From assembly GCF_030345075.1 (NCBI RefSeq), contig NZ_CP128361.1, positions 1,984,001 to 2,048,000 on the forward strand: a stretch of DNA of 64,000 nt, written 5' to 3'. Made by a program: the position numbers and the translations under genes. This DNA is from Solwaraspora sp. WMMA2065 (GTDB lineage Bacteria > Actinomycetota > Actinomycetes > Mycobacteriales > Micromonosporaceae). Position 1 is the stretch's first letter. Every line of letters begins with the position of its first letter. Under the pieces are notes generated by a model, which made no database searches, was not told where the DNA came from, and saw nothing but the letters and a program-made list of their open reading frames with translations. Positions 9,401 to 16,858 of this stretch are shown here, one piece after another.

Positions 9401-11393
9401 TGGCGATGTCCAGCGGCTCCGCCGACTCCGCCGGCTCGGCCGGGGTCCAGTCGGCCCGCAGCCGCTCGGACCGGGCGGTGTGGAAGGCGACCGCCTGGTC
9501 GGTGACCGTACCGTGCAGCGCCGCGACGGTGGTCTCCTGTTCCCGCAGCACCGCGACCTGACCGGCCATGAACATGCCCTCGCTGAGCTGGGCCGCCTCG
9601 TCGACGTCCACCAGCGCGTCGCCGTCGCGTCGCTTGCCCTTGCTGGCGATCCGCAGCCGGCCCACGTTGAGCAGCTCGAGGTGCTCCCACACCTGGCGGT
9701 TCTCCAGGCCGGCGGACTCGAGCTCGACCCGCAGCGCATGGAAGTCGTCCACGAAGTCGCTCTGCAGGCACCGGGTCACGTGCCCGGGTGCGGTCTCCAG
9801 CAACGCGGTCCGGGTCGCTTCCCGGGCCATCCGGGCGAAGGTGGGTTGGATCGCGCCGTGCGCGACGGCCTCGGCGGTGAACAGGTAGGCGGTGCCCATC
9901 AGCACCCCTACCCGCACGCCTCGCCGGGTCAGCGGGGCGACCATCGCGGCGATCATGGCCGCCGACCGGTCGTCGTGGATGCCGCCGGCGAAGAAGACCT
10001 GGATCTCGGCCGCCTCTTCCGGCGTCGCGCCGGCCAGGTGCTCGGCCAGTACGGCGAGCTGCGCCTCCCACAGCGGAAAACTGGCCCGGGGGCCGATGTG
10101 GCCGCCGCACTCGGCGCCTTCGAAGATGAACCGGCGGGCACCGGAGCGCAGGAACTGGCGCAGCAGCCCCGGTGACGGCACGTGCAGGAAGGTCCGGATC
10201 CCTTCCCGTTCCAGTTCCTTGGCCTGTGGTGGGCGGCCGCCGGCGATGATGGCGAAGTCCGGGCGGATCCGCCGGATCACGTCGAGCTGGGCGGCACGGA
10301 TCTCCTCGGGCGCGAAGCCGAGCACACCGACGCCCCAGGGCCGTCCGTCGATACGGGCGGCGGTGTCGGTGAGCATCTCCTCGGTGCGTTCGGCGGTGGC
10401 CAGTGCCAGCGCGATGAACGGCAGCGCCCCGTCGGCGGCGACCGCGGCGGCGAAGCCGGCCTCGTCGCTGACCCGGGTCATCGGGCCCTGCGCGACCGGC
10501 ACCCGCAGTCCGAGGTCCCGGGCCAACGGACCGCCGGGGCGCAGTACCTCGGCCGCCGCGCCGTCGGTCGCCGCGTCGACGATCGCCTCGCGGATGCCAC
10601 GGACCGCGGCCGCGGTGTCGGACCAGCGGCCGGCGAACTCGGCGGCCAGCCAGCCGTCCTGGCCGACCGGCAGCAGGTCGGCGCGGGCGGGGACACCGGC
10701 CGCGCCCGGCCGGCGCGGAGCCCGTGGGATCCCCCGGTAGCCGTCGACCAGGACGCTCTCCGAGCCGTCCATCCGCCGGATCGCGGCCAGTACGTCGGCC
10801 GGCAGGTCCGACTCGGGCATCAGGGCGAGCTGGTTGTCCAGCACCACGCCAGCGGCACCGCCCAGCACGCAGGCGGCCGCCGTGTAGGGCCCGATCCCAC
10901 CCAGCGCCCAGACCGGTACGCCCAGGTCGGCGGCGGTGAGTTGCTGGACGAGGACGAAGGTGCTCAGCTCGCCGACCTCACCACCGGACTCCATGCCGCA
11001 GGCGATCAGCCCGTGCACACCCGCCGCCGCCGCGGTCCGGGCCGCGGCGAGGCTGGTCACCTCGGCGAGTACGCGGTAACGGGTCACCAGTCCGGACAGG
11101 TCCCACGGCAGCTCGCCAGTGACGACCACCAGCTCCATCTGGCCGGGGGCGAGCCGTTCGACGTCGTCCACCGAGGCCGGACAGCTCGCCGGGACGCGGA
11201 CCGCGATGGGTCCGTCCGACCAGGCGGCCAGCTGCTCCACTGCGCGCAGGACCTGTGGCCGGGTTCCGGCCAGGTCGAGCACGCCGGTGCCGCCGCCCCG
11301 GCGGACCGCGCTGGCGATGCGTGGGCTCGACTCGACCTCGCCGCAGGGGGTGTAGGCGATCACCAGGTCACGCATGTCGACTGCAGTACTCAT
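3408..11393 (-). CDS. Multidomain PfaD/PfaA-like synthase: NPD-NPD-KS-AT-ACP-ACP-ACP-KR
   Basis: This 2661-residue cytosolic megasynthase has two FMN-type nitronate-monooxygenase-like (PfaD/enoyl-reductase-like) barrels at about 5-225 and 275-600 (ESGG; AECGGHIGPR). KS spans about 655-1105 with Cys 853, EAHGTGT and GFGGTNFH. AT spans about 1215-1530 with GHSYGE Ser 1311. A Gly/Asn-rich linker lies near 1600-1640. Three ACPs follow with DLSIDSIKR phosphopantetheine Ser at 1852, 1982 and 2109. The KR (about 2385-2620) has GGARGIT and catalytic SDYAAAN Tyr 2575. KS-AT-tandem ACP-KR is the order of PUFA synthase PfaA, and PfaD is normally a separate protein, so this looks like a fusion. ATG 11393 has GGGAG upstream. 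Related actinomycete gene sets are annotated as PUFA-like or secondary lipid synthases; the lipid made here cannot be read from sequence. An internal ribosome-site-like signal lies at 6603-6617. Confidence 0.92.
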   Translation of the reverse strand: MSTAVDMRDLVIAYTPCGEVESSPRIASAVRRGGGTGVLDLAGTRPQVLRAVEQLAAWSDGPIAVRVPASCPASVDDVERLAPGQMELVVVTGELPWDLSGLVTRYRVLAEVTSLAAARTAAAAGVHGLIACGMESGGEVGELSTFVLVQQLTAADLGVPVWALGGIGPYTAAACVLGGAAGVVLDNQLALMPESDLPADVLAAIRRMDGSESVLVDGYRGIPRAPRRPGAAGVPARADLLPVGQDGWLAAEFAGRWSDTAAAVRGIREAIVDAATDGAAAEVLRPGGPLARDLGLRVPVAQGPMTRVSDEAGFAAAVAADGALPFIALALATAERTEEMLTDTAARIDGRPWGVGVLGFAPEEIRAAQLDVIRRIRPDFAIIAGGRPPQAKELEREGIRTFLHVPSPGLLRQFLRSGARRFIFEGAECGGHIGPRASFPLWEAQLAVLAEHLAGATPEEAAEIQVFFAGGIHDDRSAAMIAAMVAPLTRRGVRVGVLMGTAYLFTAEAVAHGAIQPTFARMAREATRTALLETAPGHVTRCLQSDFVDDFHALRVELESAGLENRQVWEHLELLNVGRLRIASKGKRRDGDALVDVDEAAQLSEGMFMAGQVAVLREQETTVAALHGTVTDQAVAFHTARSERLRADWTPAEPAESAEPLDIAIVGMACMLPKSPDLAAFWRTVLDGADAVTEVPPHRWNPDIYYAPEVGPGQTGRYSVSKWGGFLAEVPFDAIGYGIPPSALASIDPTQLLALEVSQRALVDAGYTPGRDGVDHSRTGVIFGAEAGSDMGHAQTLRTMLPAYLPEVPGELDEQLPTVTEDSFPGILANVIAGRVANRLDLGGPNYTVDAACASSLAAMDAACKELASGGSDLMICGGADLHNGINDYLMFTSAHALSPTGRCRSFDSAGDGIALGEGVAAVVLKRLSDAQRDGDRVYAVIKGLGGSSDGRALGLTAPRAAGQRRALDRAYRQAGVSPAQVGLIEAHGTGTVVGDRTELETLTTVFSEAGATPGSCTLGSVKSQIGHTKCVAGLAGLIKATLALYTGVRPPTLHVTRPNPAWHPDRSPFAFETSARPWAAPASERVAGVSAFGFGGTNFHAVLSAYADAPEPRHARDEWPAELFCFRAGDRAGSHQAMRALLGTIDTRDALGRRWRLRDLAAAQSRQAENRSGPVQVAIVASDLDDLAGLLHRAIAGEHDPARGLFQPAEPPGAGGKVAFLFPGQGSQRPGALADLFVSFPELRRFLDIGRDYVEPLFPPAAFDPEYDRGQQDRVRDTRIAQPVLGIGGLAVHHLLGRLNVRPDLAGGHSYGELVALCVAGAFEDRTLLELSRERADAILAAAGADPGTMAAVAATAEQIGEVLSGAGLAGEVVLANHNGPQQVVISGPTPAVRRAVSVLKEKGLSARPIAVACAFHSPVVADGVTAFRSTLDGHPVAAPTVPVWSNRTAQPYPGGADQIRDELAAQIGAPVRFVDQIEAMYAAGARVFVEAGPGQVLTRLVDAVLGERPHVAVACDGRRADGLRGFLCAVAELACAGVPVQTDWLYRGRRVAEIAPAPPSPRPVWTVDGQLVRDQHGRPLPGGMTPPRQIKELSMSASTEAGNGRGLGNVSGNDPGNDVAHVSGNGNGVAHVSGNGNGHGNGNGISPLTSAGARHVPTAGYRDGRDELISEFLRTSRELIASQRDVMLAYFGERPPAGNGWAEAAAYPSMMAQPAIAAPSSYPEVVVPTSTPPATDVAAIPASPAETTAPAAPALQAAPAAPAVQSTPVVREYAPAEPAVREAVTAPVTAPTEPAPKAKVTATVAVRPAASVGVAQFQEAILEVLSERTGYPVDLIELDLDLEADLSIDSIKRAEVAGEVATRLRLSVDGDESELEELVRARTVRTMVAWLAEKMAAVPATAEPAASVTAPSPVPAVTATAASAPAAATFAVPASSPAAGSVGVAQFQEAILEVLSERTGYPVDLIELDLDLEADLSIDSIKRAEVAGEVATRLRLSVDGDESELEELVRARTVRTMVAWLAEKMAAVPATAEPAASVTAPSPVPAVTASAASASVSAASVSSPAAGSVGVAQFQEAILEVLSERTGYPVDLIELDLDLEADLSIDSIKRAEVAGEVATRLRLSVDGDESELEELVRARTVRTMVAWLAEKMAADQTPEAAPAAPAAQRAGSGPDNGTAPRRLVARPVPATGAVVAPEALAGARFLITGGSPALAPLAEQLAQHGAAGATGSIHSGESDQTAGYDGVIILDGLSDSGGPLLPGIFPFIKQALAAGVRWLIAAGTAGARTDGFAGLFRTIQREYPQVSVTYLEVPAGADHNQLATGLVTELLSGGQTPIVTWSATGRQTVDLAAVDLGPLAAGGAGPAGDGVAETQAIGLDQDSVVVLVGGARGITPWFARTLAAASRCRIELVGRTPLSQEAESPALAAAVDKPALRAALVAQGMRAPAEIDRTATAILAAREVRATLEELRELGSQVRYHSLDVTDADATRQLLKEIHGEHGRIDGLVYAAGRIEDKLIAEKDPASFDRVFQTKVQGAVTVLDALRDGADPRFVVLFGSIAAAYGNRGQSDYAAANDALDRIGGRWAAGTGVRCVTVHWGPWAPGSVHGGMVSAELSREYARRGIDLIDPEEGALSLLRELAWGDPAVTSVVYTASGW
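4930..5958 (-). repeat. Three near-identical ACP-coding direct repeats
   Basis: Copies lie at 4930-5199, 5311-5580 and 5701-5958, with offsets of 381 and 390 bp. Over the shared ~258 bp I see about one substitution between the first copy and each other copy. The linkers before the second and third copies (5251-5310 and 5641-5700) also match. The coding strand uses many T-ending and TTG codons (GAT, GTT, GCT, AGT), unlike the surrounding G/C-ending codons. This fits recent duplication or ongoing gene conversion. Confidence 0.95.
6603..6617 (-). promoter_or_regulatory. Internal Shine-Dalgarno plus in-frame ATG inside the synthase gene
   Basis: On the coding strand AAGGAG (6612-6617) is followed by 6 nt and an in-frame ATG (6605-6603), codon 1597, exactly at the AT/ACP linker. 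Initiation here would give a separate ~1065-residue ACP3-KR protein. It may equally be the scar of a former gene boundary. Confidence 0.45.
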
Positions 11394-11761
11394 CAGACTC
11401 CCGCTTCGTGAGCAGTGGTCCCGGATTCGATGCTGACCGCCGGAGGATCCACCGTTGCGGCAGCTCAGAGCGAATATTCCGCATCAATCGATGTCACTCT
11501 TCGGAGAAACTTAGCGGCGATCAGTTACGACCGTGTGAACTCTGTCGACCAATAACGCCAACCCGGTGCGGGCAGAACCAGGGCAACTGCCCGGCTTCCG
11601 ACGGCAACCGGCAACATGGCCAGATCCGCCGAAACAATCCGGTGACTCAGGTCACATCGGACGGACAGACAGTAGATCCGTGGACTTGGATCCAGACTCC
11701 CGATGTTGCCGTTCGGTACCCCGGGGCAGGGTGGACCGGCGGCACCCGGCAGCATGGCGAG
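11394..11761. other. Divergent intergenic region between the synthase operon and the TPR/FN3 gene
   Basis: This 368-bp gene-free stretch must hold the promoters of both directions. It is AT-richer around 11470-11560. A perfect inverted repeat GTGAC-TCAG-GTCAC lies at 11642-11655, about 107 bp before the plus-strand start, and could be an operator. No convincing paired -35/-10 boxes were identified. Confidence 0.5.
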
Positions 11762-12826
11762 GTGGCCCAGCCTTCCCTCCTCGTCGGTGTCCGCGACAAC
11801 GCGGCCGCCATGCGTGCCGGCGGCGACCTCGCCGGCGCGTGCGGATACCTGCTGCGGGCGCTGGACTCGGCCCGTGACGCCTTCGGTGCGGACGAACCGG
11901 AGGTTCTGTGGACTGCGCACCTACTGGCCCGTCTCCGACGTGAGGCCGGCGCCCCGGCAGCCGCCCGGCGGTTGTTGGAGGAGTCGCTGGCAGCAGGCGA
12001 ACTACGGTTGGGTGACCGGGAGCCGGTCATGCTGGCCATCGCGTACGAGCTCGCGACGCTCGCCGAAGAACTGGGCAACCGGCATGAGGCCCGCCGCAAC
12101 TTCTCCCGGGTCGCCGCCGCCGGCCCGGCGCAGCTCGGCGACGACCACTGGCAGGTCCGGGCCGCCCGGGAGTACCTAACCGGCTCACCGGTCGCCCCGG
12201 TCGATTCGGCTCCCACCGCTGCGCAGCGCGAGCCAGACCTGCTGACCCGGCCGGTACCGCCCAGCCATCCGACACCCCCGGCACCGGCGCCACCGGTTTC
12301 CGACCGGAAGGTAGCGACCGCCGCCGATCGGCCGCCGCCGTCGTCCACCGCCGTGACTGGACCGGCCGCAGGCGTTGCGGCACCGTCGCGGTCCCTACCG
12401 GTCGTCGTCGCGGTCGGCGCCGCGGCCGCCGCGGTCATCGCCGCCGTTGTCGTGGTCATCGTGGGCGTCACCGTCCTGCTCGACGGGCGGACCACCACAC
12501 CGACCGGGCCGGGGCGTCCGGGGTCGGACCGCACCGCGGCCGGTGACCCGCCGACCGCCCTGCGGCTGACCGACGACACCACGGCCGTGACGCTGGCCTG
12601 GTCCGACCCGACCGCGGGAACGGTGCCGTTCATCGTCGCAAGTGGCCGCAGCGGACAACAACTCGGCGCACTTGCCACGGTCAATCCCGGCCAGACCGTA
12701 TTCACCGTCAACGGGTTGAATCCCGAACTCGACTACTGTTTCGCGGTGCTCGCCGTCTACTCCGCCGACGAGTACGTCCCCTCGGACCAGGTCTGCACCG
12801 ACCGTCGGACAGCCGACCCGGACTAG
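11762..12826 (+). CDS. TPR-repeat membrane protein with a C-terminal FN3 domain
   Basis: A protein of about 354 residues from GTG 11762; the same frame is open upstream but reads like non-coding sequence. Residues 10-135 are Ala/Leu/Arg-rich helical repeats of TPR type (GDLAGACGYLLRALDSARDA; ELGNRHEARRNFSR). A Pro-rich linker and one membrane segment (about 215-240) follow. A fibronectin type III-like domain occupies the last ~85 residues (TALRLTDDTTAVTLAW ... LDYCFAVLAVYSADEY). The predicted topology is a cytoplasmic TPR with an extracellular FN3. It precedes a larger FN3 protein, suggesting a shared envelope role. No catalytic motif was seen. After the stop, CATGTT (12838) and AACATG (12854) form a weak hairpin. 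Confidence 0.75.
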   Translation: MAQPSLLVGVRDNAAAMRAGGDLAGACGYLLRALDSARDAFGADEPEVLWTAHLLARLRREAGAPAAARRLLEESLAAGELRLGDREPVMLAIAYELATLAEELGNRHEARRNFSRVAAAGPAQLGDDHWQVRAAREYLTGSPVAPVDSAPTAAQREPDLLTRPVPPSHPTPPAPAPPVSDRKVATAADRPPPSSTAVTGPAAGVAAPSRSLPVVVAVGAAAAAVIAAVVVVIVGVTVLLDGRTTTPTGPGRPGSDRTAAGDPPTALRLTDDTTAVTLAWSDPTAGTVPFIVASGRSGQQLGALATVNPGQTVFTVNGLNPELDYCFAVLAVYSADEYVPSDQVCTDRRTADPD

Positions 12827-13047
12827 TCGAAAAACTCCATGTTGATCAGCGGAAACATGAATTTCCGAGCAGTTCTTCGGTAATCCCGTCCGACGTTGTC
12901 CACAGGGGCTGCCAGAGCGGTTTCCGGTCAGCGTGACGGCCCCTTAGGATGGCCTCCGGCCCAGCGTCGGGAGCGGCCCCGGGCCGGCGACGACCGACTA
13001 TACGGGCGACGGACACCATACGACCGACGGGCGGAAGGCGACCTACT

Positions 13048-15798
13048 GTGGTCACCACGGGCGACGGCACCACGGGCGACGGCAACACAGCCGGCGGCAC
13101 AGCCGGCGGCGGCACACGGCGGGGCCCCAGCCCTGACGGCCGACGACGCCGCGGCCGCGGCACGCTGGTGACCGTCGGCACGGTCACCGCGCTCGTCGTC
13201 GGCATGGGGCTCACCGTGCTCGGGCTCGGCGCGGCCGACCACGCGGCGGCCGGCTACGACGCGAGCTCCTGGTTGTGGAGCTCCGCCCGCAGCGAGCTGG
13301 CCAGGGTCAACGGGCTCACCGGGCGGGTCGACACCCGGGTCGAGGTCGCCGACGCACAGGGCCGCCAAACTCAGGTGCTGCAGACGGACCAGTTCCTGAT
13401 CCTGCGCGAACTGGCCACCGGCAAGGTCAGCTCGCTCGATCTCGCCACGTTGCAGGTCGGCGCGACCGTCCAGAGCACGACCGGGTTCGGGGTGAGCGTG
13501 GCGATGCAGGGCGACGCGGCCTTCGTCATCGACGCCGTCCAGGGCGTGGTTCGCCAGATCGACCCCAGGTCACTGCGGCCCGTCGGCGACCCGGTGCGCT
13601 ACCCGCCGGGGATCGCCGGTGGACATTTCGACGGCGCCGGTCGGCTGTGGATCGCAGTGCCGAGCGAGGGCACCGTCTCGGCGATCACCGCAGCGCCGCT
13701 GCCGAGCGACCCGACGCAGGGCTCGGCGGAGGGCTCGGCGGAGGCCGTCTTCGACTCGTCGATCCCCCAGCCGGCCGCCGCCGGGCAGGATGCGGACGCC
13801 ACCGACGAAACCGCCGGGCCGACCCGGATCCGGACCGTGGCGGTCGCCCCGCCCAGCAACGAGTTGGCCATCTCCGCGCTCGACGACGGCGTCGCGGTGC
13901 TCAACCGGACGGCCGGCGCGCTGACCCTGTTGCGCGGCGGGGACCGCCACGAGGTGCCGCTCGACCTGGACGGTCCGGGCGTCCTGCCGGCCCGCACGAC
14001 CGGCAGCCTGGTCGCGGTCACCGTGCCCGAACGGCGACGCATCGTCCTGGTCGACGACGACGGGGTCCGGCAGCTGTCGGTGCCGGGCAGCGGATCCGCG
14101 CTCCGTCCCGCCGTCAGCTGGGCGGGCCGGGTCTACTGCGCCGACGAACGCAGCCGGGAGATCCTCGCGTTCGACGGGGCGGGGGCGCTGCTTGCGTCGA
14201 TCGACGTCACCGAGACCGCCGGCCCGCTCGACCTGGAGGTCCGGGAGAACCACCTGTTCATCAACGCGCCCGACGCGGCCACCGCCCGGGTCGTCACCGA
14301 CGCCCACGAGGTCCGGCAGGTCGACAAGTACGCCAACGACATCCTCGGCGGTGACCCACCGCCGGAGCCACCGCCACCGCCACCACCGCCGAAGCCGACG
14401 GTCGGCCGGCCGGGTGCGCCCCGCGCGGTCAGCGCGGCAGCCGGCGACACCACCGTGCGGGTGAGCTGGCAGCCGGCGGCCGACAACGGCGCGAGCATCC
14501 AGCGGTACGTGGTCACCGGCGACGGCCGCAGCTTCGAGGTCGGGGCCAACCAACGGTCGTTCGAGGTCACCGGGCTGGTCAACGGCGAGACGTACCGGTT
14601 CTCGGTCCACGCGGTCAACGCCGAGGGCGCGGGGCCCGAGCGGGAGTCCAACCCGGTCGTTCCCACCGCTGAGGTGCCCGACGCCCCGGTGAACGTCACC
14701 GCGCAGGCCCGCGCGGACGGCTCGGTCGCGGTGAGCTGGCCGGCCGCCGACGGCCAGGGCAACGTCATCGCCGGCTACACGGTCACCGCCGTATCGGCCG
14801 AGGCCACCGCCCCGGTCGGCGACGTCTCCGGCACCGAGCTGGTCCTCCCGCCCGGCTCGCTCGACTACGGCACGCAGTACGCGTTCACCGTCGTCGCGGT
14901 CAGCGACCAGGGAGCCAACTCGACAGCGTCGCCGTTGAGCAACTCGGTGGTGCCCTACACGGCCCCCGGCGAGCCGGCGGCGGTCGAGGCGACCACCGTG
15001 GCCGACCAGCGGGGTGCCCTGCGGGTCGGCTGGTCGCCGGCACCGGACAACGGGCGTCCGGTCACCGGGTACGTGGTGACCGCCGGCGACCAGCGCACCG
15101 AGGTTGCCGACGGCACCGTCGTCACCCTGACCGGGCTGGGCGACGGGGCCGATGTGACGGTCTCGGTGCATGCGGTCAACGAGGCCGGTGCCGGCCCGTC
15201 GGTGAGTACGACGGCCCGTACCGTCGCCGCGCCGAAGGTCACCGTCACCGGTGCCACCGCCGGCACCAACGCGGTCACCCTGAGCTTCTCGGTGGACGCC
15301 GGTGGCGGGAACGTCAGCTGCAGCGCGGCGGCCGACGGCGCGGCGGCCGTCACCGGCAGCTGCAACAGCATCCGGGTCGGCGGACTCTACCCGGGACGGT
15401 CCTACCGGTTCACCGTCCGGGCCAGCAACGCGGCCGGCACCGGCACCGCCACCCACAGCCGGGCGACCGCGGACCTGTACGGCATCGCGACCTGCGTCAA
15501 CGGTCCGGACGGCGGGCAACGCACCTACTGCGACGACGACGTTCCCGGTCGCAACGGCAACGAGATCTTCGCCGTGCCGGAGCAGGACAACAGCCGCCAG
15601 GTCGGCTGGGTGCCCGACGGCACCCGACTGACCGCGCTGTGCCGCCGCCAGGGCGGGCACGTCGACGCCTGGATCTACAACGGCGGTAAGGCCAGCACCT
15701 GGTGGATCCGGGTGGAGTACAGCGGGAAGAACTACATCCCGTGGGCCTGGCTGAACCTGGCCGGCGGCGACGACCTGAACCAGCTGCCCACCTGCTGA
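13048..15798 (+). CDS. Large extracytoplasmic FN3-repeat protein
   Basis: About 916 residues from GTG 13048, chosen because GGAAGG lies 9 nt upstream; an in-frame ATG at 12949 lacks such a site. A basic N-terminus precedes one membrane segment near residues 35-60. A beta-propeller-like region follows to about 425, then a poly-Pro linker (PPPEPPPPPPPPKP). Next come three FN3-type domains (repeated motifs such as YTVTAVSAE and VVTAGDQ, each with GLVNGETYRFSVHAVN-like ends), plus a fourth weaker one. The end is a Cys/Trp-rich SH3-like module (WIRVEYSGKNYIPWAWLNL). It is the first gene of a run with MoxR, DUF58 and transglutaminase-like genes, a recurrent actinobacterial neighbourhood. An envelope structural or adhesion role is inferred only. 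Confidence 0.82.
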   Translation: MVTTGDGTTGDGNTAGGTAGGGTRRGPSPDGRRRRGRGTLVTVGTVTALVVGMGLTVLGLGAADHAAAGYDASSWLWSSARSELARVNGLTGRVDTRVEVADAQGRQTQVLQTDQFLILRELATGKVSSLDLATLQVGATVQSTTGFGVSVAMQGDAAFVIDAVQGVVRQIDPRSLRPVGDPVRYPPGIAGGHFDGAGRLWIAVPSEGTVSAITAAPLPSDPTQGSAEGSAEAVFDSSIPQPAAAGQDADATDETAGPTRIRTVAVAPPSNELAISALDDGVAVLNRTAGALTLLRGGDRHEVPLDLDGPGVLPARTTGSLVAVTVPERRRIVLVDDDGVRQLSVPGSGSALRPAVSWAGRVYCADERSREILAFDGAGALLASIDVTETAGPLDLEVRENHLFINAPDAATARVVTDAHEVRQVDKYANDILGGDPPPEPPPPPPPPKPTVGRPGAPRAVSAAAGDTTVRVSWQPAADNGASIQRYVVTGDGRSFEVGANQRSFEVTGLVNGETYRFSVHAVNAEGAGPERESNPVVPTAEVPDAPVNVTAQARADGSVAVSWPAADGQGNVIAGYTVTAVSAEATAPVGDVSGTELVLPPGSLDYGTQYAFTVVAVSDQGANSTASPLSNSVVPYTAPGEPAAVEATTVADQRGALRVGWSPAPDNGRPVTGYVVTAGDQRTEVADGTVVTLTGLGDGADVTVSVHAVNEAGAGPSVSTTARTVAAPKVTVTGATAGTNAVTLSFSVDAGGGNVSCSAAADGAAAVTGSCNSIRVGGLYPGRSYRFTVRASNAAGTGTATHSRATADLYGIATCVNGPDGGQRTYCDDDVPGRNGNEIFAVPEQDNSRQVGWVPDGTRLTALCRRQGGHVDAWIYNGGKASTWWIRVEYSGKNYIPWAWLNLAGGDDLNQLPTC

Positions 15799-15850
15799 CC
15801 CCGCCCACCTGGGCAGCCACCGATCCACCCCGGCGAGGAGACCAGCCGCA

Positions 15851-16846
15851 GTGACCACGACCACCCAGCTGACGCCCCACGAGGTGACCGGCTTCGCCTC
15901 GACCGCCGCTCGACTGGCCGGTGAGATCTCCACCGTGGTGCTGGGCAAACCGCAGGTGGTGCGACTGACCCTGACGGCCCTGTTCGCGCAGGGCCACGTC
16001 CTGCTGGAGGACGTGCCGGGGGTGGGTAAGACCACCCTGGCACGGGCCGTCGCCGCCACGGTGCACGGCCACTGGCGTCGGATCCAGTTCACCCCCGACC
16101 TGTTGCCCGCCGACGTGTCCGGGGTGACCATCTTCAACCAGTCCACCCAGGGGTTCGAGTTCCATCCCGGCCCGGTGTTCGCCAACATCGTCATCGCCGA
16201 CGAGATCAACCGCGCCTCACCCAAGACCCAGTCGGCGCTGCTGGAGGTGATGGAGGAACGCACGGTCACAGTGGACGGGGTCCGGCATCCGGTGCCCCGG
16301 CCGTTTCTGGTGGTGGCCACCCAGAACCCGGTCGAGATGGACGGCACCTACCGGCTTCCGGAGGCCCAGCTGGATCGGTTCCTGGTCCGGTTGTCGGTCG
16401 GCTACCCCGATGAGCAGACCGAGATCGAGGTGCTGCGCGGGGCGACCCTGCGGTCCCCTGAGGCACTCGAGCCGGTGACCGACACGGCCACCGTCGGCCG
16501 GCTCATCCAACTGGCGCAACGGGTGCACATCGCCGACCCGTTGTACGGGTACGCGGTGCGGCTGGCGGCCGCGACCAGGACACACCCGCAGATCCGGGTC
16601 GGGGTCAGTCCACGCGGGGTGATCGCGCTGACCCGGGCGGCCTGCGCGTACGCGCTGATCGGCGGCCGGGGGTTCGTGCTGCCCGAGGATCTGAAGGCCC
16701 TGCTGGAGCCGGTCTTCGCGCACCGGCTGCTACTCACCGCGGACGCCCAACTGCGCGGCGTCACGGCAGCCGAGGTGCTCGCCGACGTGGTCCGGTCGGT
16801 CCCGGTGCCGCTGCCGGCCGGCCAGCCGGCAGCGGCCGGGGTCTGA
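15851..16846 (+). CDS. MoxR-family AAA+ ATPase
   Basis: A 331-residue cytosolic AAA+ ATPase. Walker A is DVPGVGKTTLARAV (about residues 55-70) and Walker B is ADEINRASPKTQSALLEVMEE, the MoxR signature. The C-terminal lid contains VGVSPRGV. MoxR proteins act as chaperone-like ATPases for partner complexes, and pairing with DUF58 and transglutaminase proteins is typical. The GTG start has GAGGAG 10 nt upstream, and the next gene begins 12 nt after the stop. Specific clients are unknown. Confidence 0.93.
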   Translation: MTTTTQLTPHEVTGFASTAARLAGEISTVVLGKPQVVRLTLTALFAQGHVLLEDVPGVGKTTLARAVAATVHGHWRRIQFTPDLLPADVSGVTIFNQSTQGFEFHPGPVFANIVIADEINRASPKTQSALLEVMEERTVTVDGVRHPVPRPFLVVATQNPVEMDGTYRLPEAQLDRFLVRLSVGYPDEQTEIEVLRGATLRSPEALEPVTDTATVGRLIQLAQRVHIADPLYGYAVRLAAATRTHPQIRVGVSPRGVIALTRAACAYALIGGRGFVLPEDLKALLEPVFAHRLLLTADAQLRGVTAAEVLADVVRSVPVPLPAGQPAAAGV

Positions 16847-16858
16847 GCCGACCGGCCC

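Noticed and set aside
6423-10175. 1250-codon plus-strand frame opposite the large synthase
   Set aside because: Antisense shadow caused by high GC; no domain motifs, contains the reverse of KS and AT sequence.
12896-12904. TTGTCCACA, a DnaA-box-like 9-mer
   Set aside because: A single copy with no cluster or replication genes; not an origin.
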